Positions 12,561 through 26,300 of a stretch of 64,000 nt of DNA are shown piece after piece. Source of the DNA: Trochalopteron elliotii (lineage: Eukaryota > Chordata > Aves > Passeriformes > Leiothrichidae); contig JANPWX010000469.1 in the NCBI GenBank assembly GCA_024734555.1, positions 175,989-239,988 of the forward strand. Direction: 5' to 3'. The position numbers and the translations under genes were made by a program. Numbering within the stretch: position 1 is the stretch's first letter; each line of letters opens with the position of its first letter. Under the pieces are notes generated by a model. It was not told where the DNA came from and ran no database searches. It saw nothing but the letters and a program-made list of their open reading frames with translations.

Positions 12561-14308
12561 GTGAAAGATTTCTGTGCTTGGCCCACGAGTTAAAATACAA
12601 TGCAGCTGTAGCTGTCTGCATAACTCTGCTCACTGCTTCGTTTCTCAGTAGCTGTGGGAAACTTTTCTCTGCTCTTAGCCCGCCTCTGAGAAATAGTTGG
12701 GTGACAGACAAGTCTCACAAATTAAAAGAATGTTTCCTCTGTGTTCCGGCAGGATCTAGTTTTGTTTGGCATTGAAAACCTCTCATGGAGAATGCTTAAG
12801 CGGGAATCAATGACATCACTGGGCAGGAAACACTCTTGGAAGGAAGAGTTGCTATCAGAGCAGTCTTAACATGATAAAAGGCTCACGGATAAGTTCTTCA
12901 CTAGCTGAGTACATCATAGGTCATAGACTGTTTTATGGATTGAAATACAGATGTTGCAGATACTAGATTTTATTTTTATCTTGCGATTTCACTGGAGAAC
13001 CATGTTATCCAACTTTTATTTCGTGTCAGTAACCAGGGTGCCAGATTTTCCTCAGCAAATTTGGCTTCATGAGAAAGGACACCAAGTTGCTTCAATGCTT
13101 AACATCTTCAGTCTGTAACTCCCATCAAACCCAAATGAGGCTGAAATTGGGTAAACATACATCTATACAGTAGCTTGGAGAAGAAATTCCTGGAAATCAT
13201 CCCCACATTGAAACAACTTTACCTTGTGCCTGACACAAAAAGTTGGGCTTCTGCTGTCTAACGCTGGGCAGTTTGTTTTGATGCCAAGGTGTCTCTTTGC
13301 TGGGAGGAGCAGACTGAGGGGTGCTGCAAAGTGAAGCAGTTTGGTGTAATTTCACACAGAGCTGAACTTGCTGACAAAATCTGCTTGGAAGATGGAAAGA
13401 ATCAGGGAGTGATAATTTCAAATCTGTAGAATAAAGTGCAAGTGAGCTAGGTCAGAGGTGACTTTGGGCTTTGGGAGTGGGAACAGATACTTTGTGGTAA
13501 GAGGGTGACCCAGGAGAGGGACTAGAAAGGGGAATTGAACTCTTAGCACTTGCAGATACAGCACACACTGACATTTTTATGTTGCCATAGTAAATCACAC
13601 GATCTCTTGAAATCACACAAGTTAGTGGTTGACGAGTCTTTGTTAAGAGACTTTTTTACATAGAAGTTCTAGATAAGAAATCTTTAAAAAAAAAATTTGG
13701 TTCCTGTCTGTTCTGTATTTCACATATGAAAATTTTATGTTGGTGAACAGAAGGTAGAATGACTGAGTTTGCAAGAATCTAGATAAAAGAGGAAGAGAAA
13801 AAGGTTCATTTTGAGGCTGTTAGCTCTTTACAAAACACTCGACCATGGATGGAAATGTTGAGGAGAAAAAGGCTTGAAAAGGAAATAATAAACATGAGTA
13901 AGGGAAGTTTTTTTGGCTTTGAAGAAACTGTTTCCTCTAAAGAGCAAGGTGTCTTTTAGCAAGGTGTCTGGTTTGGTTAGTTTCCAGAAAGGATGTCGAC
14001 TTTCAAGGCTTCAGAATGGTTTGTCACATTTCTGGTGCCTTCAGCACTCCACATTCATGTAAATGCCTGAATTTAGTCTGACTGTGTTTATAGGAGCAAT
14101 GGTAGCTGAAAATTCTGCCCATTGTTAGTACAGAAGAGTCAAATACTTATGCTCTGTGAAGAGGTTGACACTGTTTGAGAATCTGGCATCCAGTCAGGGG
14201 TGCTCCTTTTTCAGTTTAGTGGGTAACAGCAGACATTACACTGGTTTTTGGGTGAGTTTTTTCCTCATACAATTTTTAATAAGCTGAAAAACATTATTAT
14301 TTTTTCAG
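12561..14308 (+). other. SEPT2: SEPT2 5' intron (probable)
   Basis: AT-rich sequence between the CpG island and the start-codon exon, probably the first intron of SEPT2. No coding exon or recognisable repeat was found. Confidence 0.6.
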
Positions 14309-14344
14309 ATTTTTTTTTCCTGTCCTTCCCTAAAAATGTCCAAG
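14309..14344 (+). CDS. SEPT2: SEPT2 exon with start codon (residues 1-3)
   Basis: The exon follows a 'attttttcag' acceptor (AG at 14307-14308), has 27 noncoding bases, then ATG TCC AAG (14336-14344) and a strong GTAAGA donor. Only Met-Ser-Lys is encoded here; A at -3 of the ATG is favourable for initiation. The frame (phase 0) joins to CAA CAG CCT in the next exon, giving MSKQQP as expected for septin-2. The upstream noncoding exon is presumably in the CpG island. Confidence 0.9.
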
Positions 14345-17300
14345 GTAAGAATAACATTTCTGTCTTTCAATGTAACAATGTGAAACGTATTTTTTGTTTT
14401 TAAATATTAATCTTCAATGACAAATTGTGCAACTTGCATCTGTTTGATGGTGAAGGGTATTCTAACTTTATTGTCTAGAGGAGACATAATATTGAAAAAT
14501 GAGGGATGTAAAACATAGATTAGTTTCATGCAAGTATAAATCTCTGCAATTAACTAATACTTTTGGAAGGATTTAATTTTGGTCAGAGTTGTATGAAAGA
14601 TCCCAGGTGCATCTTCATTGAAAGTTCCTTTCTGCGATTTTGTTTTGAGCAGGCATCATTTAAGAAAATGGTGGTTTAGATTTAATTTCTTTCTTTACTA
14701 ATAGAACCAACTGGTTTTCCAATAAAATCCTTCATTTAAAATATTGTAACCTAAGACATTATTGTCATGCTGGGATTCATCTAATTCTTGGCCCCCAGCA
14801 TTTGATATAATGGGTAAAACATCCGTGTTGGCTTATTGGAGTGAAATGAGTGATAAATAAAGGGTGTTTGAGTAATGTGTTTGAAGAGGGAACTAAGAGA
14901 TGTGAGGATTTCTCTGCTCTCTCTGTAGCAGTGAGCATTCTAAACATTATTGTGTAAATTCCTCTTCCCTGCACTTGAAGAGAACTCTCTGAAGAGCACT
15001 TCCAGCAGATGGCTGTCACTGCACAAGTTGCTCAGGGTTTCCCTTTGGATGTGCTAAAAATGGATCAGAAATGCTCATTTTTTTTATTCAAATCCATAGA
15101 AAACTATTTTATTTTAACTGAAGACTGTTCAAAAAGGGATTAGTGCCCACAATTCATACCTTGATAAATAATTATTTGGGATTTTGTTTCTGTTTTGCTC
15201 AGGGCGATCTTGGCTGGGTAGGTGAACAAGTGAGGCTTTGTTTTTTTAAGCTCTGTGTCAGTGTAGCTGTTCTTCACTTCTTTGTGAAACTGTTGAGTGG
15301 CAGGAACCTCTGAGTCGTTTCCTGTCTGTCACATAGCTTCAAACCTTTTGAGATAAGCGAGGAAAGCAGTTATACAAACTAGTAAGTCTTGAGTGGTTGT
15401 TTATTATTGTCTTATTTTATTTTTTTTTTTTAATTTCATTTTCAGCAACAGCCTGCTCAGTTTAGCAATCCAGAAACTCCTGGCTATGTTGGATTTGCAA
15501 ACCTTCCCAATCAGGTTCACCGAAAGTCTGTGAAAAAGGGCTTTGAGTTTACTCTTATGGTGGTTGGTAAGGAAGTGTTTTATAGTTTTTCTCACAATTA
15601 GTACTTGCTCACAGGGAATTTGAAGTGAAAGTGGATGTTACTTGCACTATTCTAAGGCTTCAGCTTGCATCAGAAACTTTCCTGTACTGTTGCATTTAGC
15701 TTTCTTTTCTATTTTATAGATTCTTGCAGCAGTTGTTTACCACATTACAAACCATGCTTGAATACATTAATGAGTTTGTGGGTGAGGAAATTTCTTTGTG
15801 CTCTCCAGCAATCATTCCTTCCTTCTCCCCTGTCTTACAGGATTCCAGCATTCCATTTAAAATGTAATTTTAAACTGGTTTTGCATTTGAATACAGTCTA
15901 AGTTCGCTTGTGTGTTTTGGTTAAGAGGCTAGCATTAAGGAGACCATTCTATTTAAAATGTTGTTTATGCTTCTTTAGTTCAAGAGAATCTGAACTCTAG
16001 TCTTTTCAACCCTTCTGAATACTCTTGTAAAAGAGTGAGAAAGATTGAGAGTTGGACCGGTTGGTTCTGATGTGAGCTGTTACTTTTTACTTTGATCATG
16101 ATTTTGTGTTAGCAGTTGTAATTTAAAGTGCCATTCTATTTGACAATTCATTGGGAGTCTGTGTTGGTGTCTGGAATAGAAAGAAAAATTTGGTGTCTGC
16201 AGAAATACCTTGATCCTTTGAGAAATCAGTTGCTATTCTTCTTGAAAATTAAATAGACTCCCAAATCAGACTTGGGTGTCTTCTCTGTCTCTCTGTTTGT
16301 GAGCCATAACTTGTGAGTTTTGATGTTTGAACTCTGTAATTCTTGCTTTTAAATAGGCTTTCACAAAAAGTACCCTAATAGAATTAGGCTCTTCATTACC
16401 TGGCACCACGAGAAATAAATCCCATTTGTTTGCTAGATTTGCCTAAGAGAGATCACAGTGGGAATGAGCAGGAGAGGTGAGACAGTGCATGATAGGAGGT
16501 GTTTAACTTCTTAATTGTTTTGGATTTCAGTAGTTACAGGGAGAGTGTATCCTCAAACCCTCATTAGTTTTGCCAAATGACAGCCCTAGCAGTGCTTTTG
16601 TCCTACTTGTGTATTTTGTCCTTCAGTGTTGTACAGAGTTTGCCCTTATCTTTGTCTTCCTAGAATTTTATAGTTGTTTTTTCTTACAATATCTTTTATT
16701 GGATTTGATTTGGATGATACCATAAAGGATATCTCATAAAATCTAAGAGTACAACCAAACTATAAGTAGCTGCTTCAAATTATGCTGTCTACTGTAACTC
16801 TTCAAAATTTACTGTTCAGTGATCCTAAAAGTGTGAACAGTTTTGAGAAAGAAAAGATATGCTTTCTCTGCTGTAACTAAACTAAACTTCCAGATCTCTT
16901 TGAATTCTAATTGCAAACAGTGCCACATAAAACAGCTCTGGAAGAAAGCAATGTAAAATTATATAGACCAACAGTTGTTTCTAGTCTCTTGTAAAATAGA
17001 AATAGAGGGAAAATGACATGGTGTAAGAGTAACAGAAAGGCAATTAATCCACCCATGTTGCAATAAAATGGAACTTTACAGTTGTTTCCTGCCAGTATTT
17101 TAAGAGGTAAATGAAAACCAAAGGAAGAGGACTTGGAAAAAAATAATTTCATTGAAAATTTGGAGTGGTATTTTAAGATACACTTGCAGAGGGAGGCAGC
17201 TGATGTAAGATAAAATAAACTGTGCTTTAAATTGTTGGTTATTTCAACAGTTTGGAATGTGAATTCTATCTCTTCAAATATGCACAGAGTTTAAGTTCTC

Positions 17301-20300
17301 TTGTGGGCTGCGTCACAGTGCCTGTTTTGAACTATCATTCCTCATTGAGTTGCCATCCTTCTTCATTTCTGAGCAGGATAATTCTTAAAAAGCTGCCTGT
17401 GCTGACAGAATCCTGATCAATGATTTTGTTTTTTCACACAGCTTTTGTTTTTTGGTTTTTTTTTTTTTTCCTGCTATTGTTTACTGTGTTATCTGAAAAT
17501 ATGAGCTGGAGTTTCTAGGATTTTGGCTGCTTGGCTGTGCTGCTCCCAATGAAATCCCAGTCACTTGTATTTATTTTTATGCTTATTCTCATTATTAAGC
17601 TATGACTTCATCTAAATAGTTATTTCACTTGAGAGTCACTAAACTACTGTAGCCAATATAATCATTGACAGTGGCTATGAAAACTGATTTGGTTTATGTG
17701 TAGTGTTTATCCATACTGAAACTGTGGAATGTGGCATTGGATGAAATCATACTTATTTGGTTTTGCTGAAATGATTCCTTGTGACTGTTGAGTTACTCTG
17801 GGTGTGTGTCACCTTCACTGGTGAAGCCTGCACTGGCACAATCTGATCTTGAAAGCTGCATTGTATAAGGCATTAAAAACTGGCAGCTCCTACTCAAATC
17901 TTCATTTTAAAACAATTTCTGTCCTTTTTTTTTCTTTTGTTCAGATACTTTTGTCAGATTCATGTTGCAGAATAGTCTGTGTTACTCAGAGATTCTGTGG
18001 CCCATCATTTTTAACATCTGATTTTTTAATTTAATCCTATCAACACTTGAAATAAAACTAATATTCTAGAAAAAGGTCTCTTCAGTGAACTCCAGTACTG
18101 AGCATTTCAAGTCGCAGCTCTTTTTTCTGCTATGGACATTTGTTCTGATTAAAATCCTGATCATTAACTAATTAGTTGCCTTCTGAATTTTCCTCATGGC
18201 CATCAGTATCTCTAGAAGAAAACTATATTTACAGTACAATTTGGTAATCCCCATGTTCATCAGTATAAAAAAATTGCTCAGTGGCCATATTCCTCTTGCT
18301 TCGAGTTCTTGTTTGCTATATTAGCATAAAAACCAGAAATAAATCCCACTTTATGATATCTGGCTGTACAGAAGTTCAGCAATGCATTTTTCATTGTTTA
18401 AATTGATGATAAAGCCTTGACAGGATATAGCTTCTCACTGGGGATGATATTTCACATTCTGCAGTGATAACAAAAAAGCATGTCTTAAAAATGGGAAATC
18501 TTAAGTCTAAATGGGTCACAACTCCATTTGACTAGCAGCATTAATCACAAATCATGAGTGAAAGCTCTGGGAAAGTGCCAAGATGTAAAATTTGTTTTTC
18601 AACCTTTTTGTGCCAACTTGGCTAATCCAAAATTAGAAGTTGTAAATGTTTAATTTGAAAGAAATATGAAAAAGTCTATATAGTCAGATTATACTGTCAG
18701 ATACTCCTGAAATTATTTATGTAAATATGTTGAATTTATTTTTATGCTGACTCACAGGTGAATCTGGATTAGGAAAATCTACATTAATAAACAGCCTCTT
18801 CCTGACAGATCTGTACCCAGAAAGGATAATCCCAGGAGCTGCTGGTAAATACATCTTTGCTCAATGGTTTTTCGAGTTGAATGCTTTTATCTTTGAATTT
18901 TGATAACTGTCAGCAATGATTTCTAGCTGTAATAATCTCTAATATATTTCTTGACACTCAAGCTGTTTGATAAAACCATTTTCCTCTGCACCCAGGATAT
19001 CTGTGGGGTCTTTGTTATTTAGTCCTTGGGTGTATTTGTGTTAATACCGAGAAATTTGTTCCCTTCTTTTGCTTAAAAACAGTCATTGTGTCACAGTATG
19101 ATAAACAATCAGAATTTATTTAGTTTTTAATCTGTTGCAGTTGTAAACATATGAATTGTTTATAGCTGCTTGCACCTTAATTCATTTGCTTTGGATTGAT
19201 ATTCAGTGAATGAGAACTTCACTTTCTGTTCTTCATTTCCTTGTCCTATTTTTATTCTGTTAATCAAGGTATGCAATAATCCAACAAAAGGGAATATTGT
19301 AATAAAATAAGAGATGCAATTTTTCTCTTTTTGCTACCTGTTGAATGACTTGCTTTAATGGTTCTATCATGCTAGCTGATGATTACTTATAACTTCCAGC
19401 CTCAGGAAAAAAATCCCTTACTTATAATTTTGTATTGTTCTCCAATTACCCACGGTTTTGTCTCAGTCCCTTTTGCCTTAATTTCTGCATTACCTTTAAG
19501 AAAAGTTTGAAATCTCATACAGTCCTCTAATAACCTCTAAAGAATTTATGTACAGACTCCTTTTGTTATCAGGCCTCAGAATGCAATCGATAGAATAATA
19601 TTTCTGCTGGTTTATCTGCCAATTAATCTTTGGAGCTTATCTCAGAACGACATGGCCTTACAGACTGGGTTGTGAGAGATGGAGTTTGTTGTGTTTCAGA
19701 TAAGATTGAACGCACTGTGCAGATCGAAGCCTCCACGGTGGAAATCGAGGAGAGGGGCGTGAAGCTGCGGCTGACGGTGGTGGACACGCCGGGCTACGGG
19801 GACGCCATCAACTGCCGGGACTGGTACGTGCGCTGAGAACATCTCCTGCTCTGCCTATGGAGACTGACATGGATTTCTCATCTCTCCTGGGGGGTGGAAG
19901 TGTGGTGTGTGTCTGTGAAATGCTGACTTGGAGGTGGGATTTTTTGTTTTCTAATTTTGAGGAAGCTTAATTTCGGTTATAAATTATAATGGTTATAAAT
20001 TTCTTCCAATACATGAGAAGAGTCGTCAATAACTTTGACACGACTTGAAATAAGTTTTGTGACACTTTTTTTTTCTTTGTTGTCCTGGGTTGTAGTATAA
20101 GATATGCACAAAGTATTCTATCACCATCTTCATGAACTGTTGAAACCAATTGCTGAAGCAGTGTTCTTCCAGATTTCCCCCTCCCTCTTCTGTTAATGGG
20201 TCTTCTGTTAATGGCCTGCTGCATGACTCATAGGTAACTCCCACCAGGAGTTCTCTCTCTTTAATGGGCCATCAAGGACCTCCTGTATGACCCACCATCC

Positions 20301-23300
20301 CACTGTGAGATGCTCTGCCCAGGGGGAGGAGACAAGCATTCCCACCTGGATACAAGCTGGGATTTGGGACAGTACAGGGGCCCTTACCCACTGGCTTCCC
20401 AGAGGATTAGAGCTACCAGACCTTTCTATGGGATCACTGCTTCCATCCTACTGCTCAGGTTGTATTCTGACTCTGTCAGTGGTCTTTTGTATTATTGCAT
20501 TTATTTTATTTTACCTTTTTTTTCCTTCTTATTAAATTGTATTTCTGACTTGGAGCCTCTCACTCATTTTGCTTTCAAACCACTACATTTGTTAACTTCC
20601 ATTTTGCTTGAAAGAACTTTAAATTACCAGTGACTTTGACTCTCAATAATACTCTGAGAAAGTAAATCACTTATTCTTCGGTGCAAGCAAAAATCCACCT
20701 CTAGATCTTGTCCACATTCACTTGAGCATTCTCAGATTCTGTGGATCATTTTTAAGTGCTTTTCATAATCTTACATTTTGTCTGTTTGATTGGGTTTGTT
20801 TGGGTTTTTTAGAAATTTAAGTTATAGTAAATACTAAGGAGTAATCTTGAGATCAATAACAATCAGTTTTCAATGGTAACCTCCAGCTTTCCCCAGAACT
20901 CTGGAAATTAGTGCCTCCTGATAAAGTGAAATTCAGGTTCAAGATCACGTGTCCTGTCCTGCTGAGCCCAAGGGCTACTGCATGAACAGTCTCCTGTTTC
21001 ATTTGTTCAAAAGCTTCTTGTTCAGGACTCCACTTGAAATCATTCTTCCTCTGGGTCACATGCTAGAGAGGCCTTACAATCTGACTGCTCTGGAATATGC
21101 ACCATACAAACCCCCACAGCACCTGGGAAAGCCTGAGCTTCATTCCTGCTGGTCACTGGGGACAGAACTGCTGTTTTGTTGATCACATCCATTAGAGTCC
21201 AACAATGCCTATTTTGCCATTTTACTCCTAAAACCTGGATTTCCTAGGCAGGTCCCTTGACCTTACTTTGTTTTATGGCAAAACCAGCCTTCAGGAAGAT
21301 CTGGATTACCTTCTCCCCTTGCTCCAAAACTTCCTCTGCCATGTTTCCCGTATGGTAATGTCATCAATGTACTGCAAGTGTTCTGAAGCCTTACACTTCA
21401 GAAGTAACATCAGCCCTTCTATTCTGTCTCAGGACATGCCCACTGGAAACTGGAGCTGTGTTTATGCTTGTAGAATTTCCTGTGGTGGTTGCATTTCCTT
21501 CTCAACTCCTGCACCCATGCTGCTGAGGCAGTGGTGGATTTTCCATCCCACTTCCTCCTGTCTTTTCTGTGGTCATGCAGTAAAACCACAGCTTACCTCG
21601 TGGTGTCTGTCCTGGCCCTTGAGGATGGGGGTGTTTGCTCCCAATAGCAGAGACTGGCCCATACTGGTGGAGTATGGAACATTTCCTCTCTAGTTTGCTT
21701 GAGTTTTCCAAATCTGTTCTTAATCTTGGGCAGTCTTTGGTAGGGAAGGAAAAAAAATTATATTAATGTTGCCAGAGTTGGGTCACCTGAAGCACTGTTT
21801 GCTCTCCTTCTTTCATTGACAACAATGCCAATGAGTTGATGTACAACATTGGTGCACTCCATACAGACTTCTGCCACATGGATTGTGTACAGTGCACCTC
21901 ATCTGGGTCTACAGGGGACTGATGGTTATTTGGACCCCTGTAGATTGCCTCCAGCACAGCTCATTCTCTCAGGTACTGGATTACTTCCTCCATGGCCTGC
22001 CTGGTCACACCATTAGATCATCCTTGAGAGAATACCTTTCCCTCATGCTTGACAGAAGTCACCACCAGAGCTGAGAGTTTCTGTCCTCTTCCCAATCCTC
22101 TTGTCAATGCCCCCATTCCAGGACAGGGATCCCAGTTGCTTGGCTTCCCCACATCTGGTTCCATATGGTGGGCCACGATATCCTGCTACCAGAGCAGCCA
22201 GGTTGTCAGGGTCTCCTCCAAATGGCTGCTGAAATCTTTTCACATATCTTGCAGCTCACCAGGGACAGCAACTGAGTGATTATCTCTGGTCCTGACTCTT
22301 CCTCCTGCTGTGAGGGCCCTGCTTCCTCTTCATCCTTCACTGAGAAAACTGGTTTCATTTTGGATTTCTTCTGTGTAGGGGCAGCTGTTTGTGGCAGTGG
22401 TTCAGCTGCAGCTGCCTGTTGCTCTGCTTTCCTCCTCCTCACCTGAGGGTGCTCTAGTGATGAGCAGTGTCCTATAAATAAAAGCCAGGGCTCAGCACAC
22501 TGCAATAAGCTGCTCCTCTCTGGAGTTTCCCTCTCCTGTTGGTCTGGGCCAGAACCAGGACAGGAGTGGACAAAAAGCTGGATATGAGCAGGCAGTCCAT
22601 GAAAGCCATTGGGATCCTGGGCTGCACCAAAAGCACCGTGGCCAGCAGGCTGAGGGAGGGAGTCCTGCCCCACTCCTGTGAGACCTACATCCAGCTCTGG
22701 GGCTCTAGCACAAGGCAGACATGGACCTATTGGAGCAGGTGCAGAGGGGGACCAGGAAAGTGATCCAAGGGCTGGAACAGCAGTAAAGAGAGGCTGGGAG
22801 AGCTGGGGCTCCATCTGAAAAAGAGAAGACTCCAGGGAGAGCTTACTGAGGCCTTGAAATATATCAAAGGGGCTCACAGGAAACATGGAAAAATACTTAA
22901 TACCAGGGCCTGTAGCAAGGGGCAATGGTTTGAAATGGAGAGTAGATTTTGGTTGGATATAGCAGAGACTTTTTACAGTGATGGTGTTGAGGCCCCTGGC
23001 ACAGGTTGACAAGAAAAGCTGTGGCTGTCCAATCCCTGAAAGTGTTCAAGGCCGGGCTGGATGAGGCTTAGAGCACCCTGGACTAATGGAAGGTGTCCCT
23101 GCCCATGGCAGTAGCTTGGAAATAGGTGACCTTTAAAGGTTCCTTCCGACACAAACCATTTATGATTTTAAATCAGTTTGGAACAAGGACCTTAAAATGT
23201 CTTGAAAATGTGTGGTTAATGTTAATCAAGATATAAACACTAACCCTGGAGAAATTTGCTGTAGAACTGGGGTTGGGTTATGTATATTTTATCTTACTCT

Positions 23301-26300
23301 CTCTCTATATATATATTATGCATAGTAGCTTGTTATTCTAGAATTCAATTAAAATTCTAAGATATGTGCTCCTCTATTCTCCCTGTTCTATAGAATCAGT
23401 AAATAAATTTTTGTCCATCAGAAGATAGGTTCATCCACAGGGTATCTTAGTGGTTTAATATTACCTTTGAGACTCCTAAAACTGGGCCATTTGATGATTC
23501 CTCAAATCCTTGTTTGTTTTACAGTTTTAAGACCATAATCTCTTACATTGATGAGCAGTTTGAGCGATACCTGCATGATGAGAGTGGATTGAACAGAAGA
23601 CATATCATAGATAATCGAGTTCATTGCTGTTTCTATTTCATTTCACCATTTGGTCATGGGTAGGTGTTTCTCTGTCATTTTTTTTTTTCATTGTTTTGTT
23701 TTAGAGAGTTGGTTTGTGCCTGTTGACCTAAATTTTCAGAATCAGGATGCCATAACTTAAGCAACTGCTATAACTGCTGACAATAACTGGCTGTGTTCTT
23801 TCTCTCTGTGTAAAGAGAGATATTTACATTGGAGTGAAAATAAATTGGTAATTTAGAATAAAAATAAATTAAATTTTTCCATATTCTAATTTTAGCCTTA
23901 AGCCTCTGGATGTTGAGTTTATGAAGGCCATACACAACAAAGTAAATATTGTACCAGTGATTGCAAAAGCTGATACACTTTCTCTGAAAGAGCGAGAGAG
24001 ACTAAAGAAAAGGGTGAGTGTTTTTCTGGCTTGCAGAAGTGTGTTGTGCTTTGGTTGTAGCAGTGTGGTGGCTGAGGAGAGGGGCATCCTCATTAACCTT
24101 ACTCTGAGGAAAATACAATCTCATGCACAGTGTAGCATCACTTAATGTGTAGTTTGATGCCTTGTGAATTATTTTATTTTGTGTTTAACTAAGAAATTGT
24201 CCTTAGAATGTTGTTTGCAAAATGGCAGCCTGGCTACATTTACAATTAGATAATGAGTGAACTTTGAATCTTTGGAAAAATATTTAAATACATTTGCTGA
24301 TGGTAATTGCTCTGTTACCTGTTTAATCAGTCCTAAAGCAGAGATAGTATCTGCATATGGAATGTGCATATGTATACTTGTTTTTTTTTACCCAGTCAGA
24401 ATTCTGATGGTTAAAAAATGGGATTTTCAGAGATGTTTCTGATTTTGAGGTTGTTTTTCTTCCTCTGTGTCACTCCTAAAGCATTCCAGTTCTGTCTTCC
24501 ATAGGCAAGACCTCTTAACACACTCAATCCTGCAGGACTTGATTTTGTATTTGCTGGGAGGAGGTGGGATTCAACAAACCATTATGAGCTAATAACAGCT
24601 GTGAAGTTTAGAAAGAAGTGTTAGAATTAACTTGTCAAAGGCCTGCTCCACTCTTAGCTCTTGCATTGAAAACTTTATGACTTTTGTCAGTTATTCTGAA
24701 AATCCTTATAGCTATCTTACCCAATCTGGAATAAAAATAGAGACTTTATATATAGAATACTCTAGTATATATAGAATATTCTAGGTATGTTTTGAGTGCT
24801 AGAATTCTGCAGAAAAAAAGATTATTCTTTTTTAAAGAGCAAAATTTAGGGTCTATGGCAAATGGATTCCTGCTGCAGATACCTTTACTGGTAGTCATGA
24901 AGAAAAAAGTACTTGTTGGGTCTATGTCTCAGTTTTTCAAACACTCCCACCCCTACCCCCCAAGTAGTAATTCAGAGGTAAGAGCAAAGAGGTTAAGCTA
25001 TAGAAAGCCAGTATGACTTCAGAGTCAATGCTTTTATTATTATAAAAAAAATACAAAGGTTTAACAAAATACAGTTTCCACAAAGGACGATGGTTTTGTG
25101 AACATTATTGTTTGTCTGAAAGTCTGTGGCAAGTAGTTGTTGAATATCATGAAGAAACATGGTATTTAAAGCCAAATCCTTGTTGAGCAATTTGGATCAG
25201 TAAGACAAATCCAGATTTCCTAAGAGACTGTGTATTAAGTAATTTTATGTTAAGATTTGAAAGTACTGATTTTATATGTACATTGTATTGATTTCTTTTA
25301 TTGCATATCTCAGATTCTGGATGAAATAGAAGAGCATGGCATCAAGATTTATCACCTGCCTGATGCTGAATCAGATGAGGATGAAGATTTTAAAGAGCAG
25401 ACCAGACTCCTGAAGGTGTGACTGGTTCAATAAGTTCTATAGGTGGATATTATATTGTATTTTTTCAGACTGCTCAGATGGCTTTAGAGCAAGACCTGCA
25501 ATGCAACCTCGAGTGAGTCACTGTGTCTCTGCCCAGGCTTCCCTAGCTTGGAAGATGATGACAGCAGTTACTTTTTATTTATTTTACACCTTTAATTTAA
25601 AAGAATTATGAACTTATTACCCTAATAGGCAGTGGTGAGCAGAACAAGAGTTGTTCTTCGAGTTGTTTGTGCTGGTTCATTATCAGTAACTTTTGCACTT
25701 TTGGCTTTCAGGCCAGCATTCCATTTTGTGTAGTGGGGTCCAATCAACTCATTGAAGCAAAAGGGAAAAAAGTCAGAGGTCGGCTCTACCCATGGGGTGT
25801 AGTTGAAGTGGAGAACCCAGAGCATAATGACTTCCTGAAGCTGAGGACCATGTTAATGTAAGTGAGAAAATTCCAATGAAATAGTAGTTTAGAAGACAAT
25901 CACCAAGATAATCAAGCACTGCATTGAGGGGTTGCAGCAGTTGTGTAATCACTGGACACCTTCAGAATTTGTGTGGGGTAGACCACGAGCAGCCTTGACC
26001 TAGCTGAGCTAGGTCTAGTCAGGGGTTGGACCACACAGGACACATAGGTTCTCTCTGATCTGAATTACTCAGTGATTCTGTGAAAATAATGATTTGTCTG
26101 AATCTTTTGTCGAGTGTGGTGTTGTATTGTTACTCAGATGCCCTGGAGCATGAACCAGATTGTGCTTATTTCAATGTATCTATGAGTAGATACACTTGCA
26201 AAGCAGCAGACTTGAAAAGTCCACTGGTTGTTTTTTCCTGGTCTTTGCTACTTTGTTTCACCTTCTCAGATTTATCAAAGGCCTCGCCCAGGAGCACAGC

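Noticed and set aside
22206..23012. 268-codon minus-strand open frame
   Set aside because: The first two-thirds are the antisense of a CR1 and the end is the gag-like ERV remnant. It is a chance fusion of two transposons, not a host gene.
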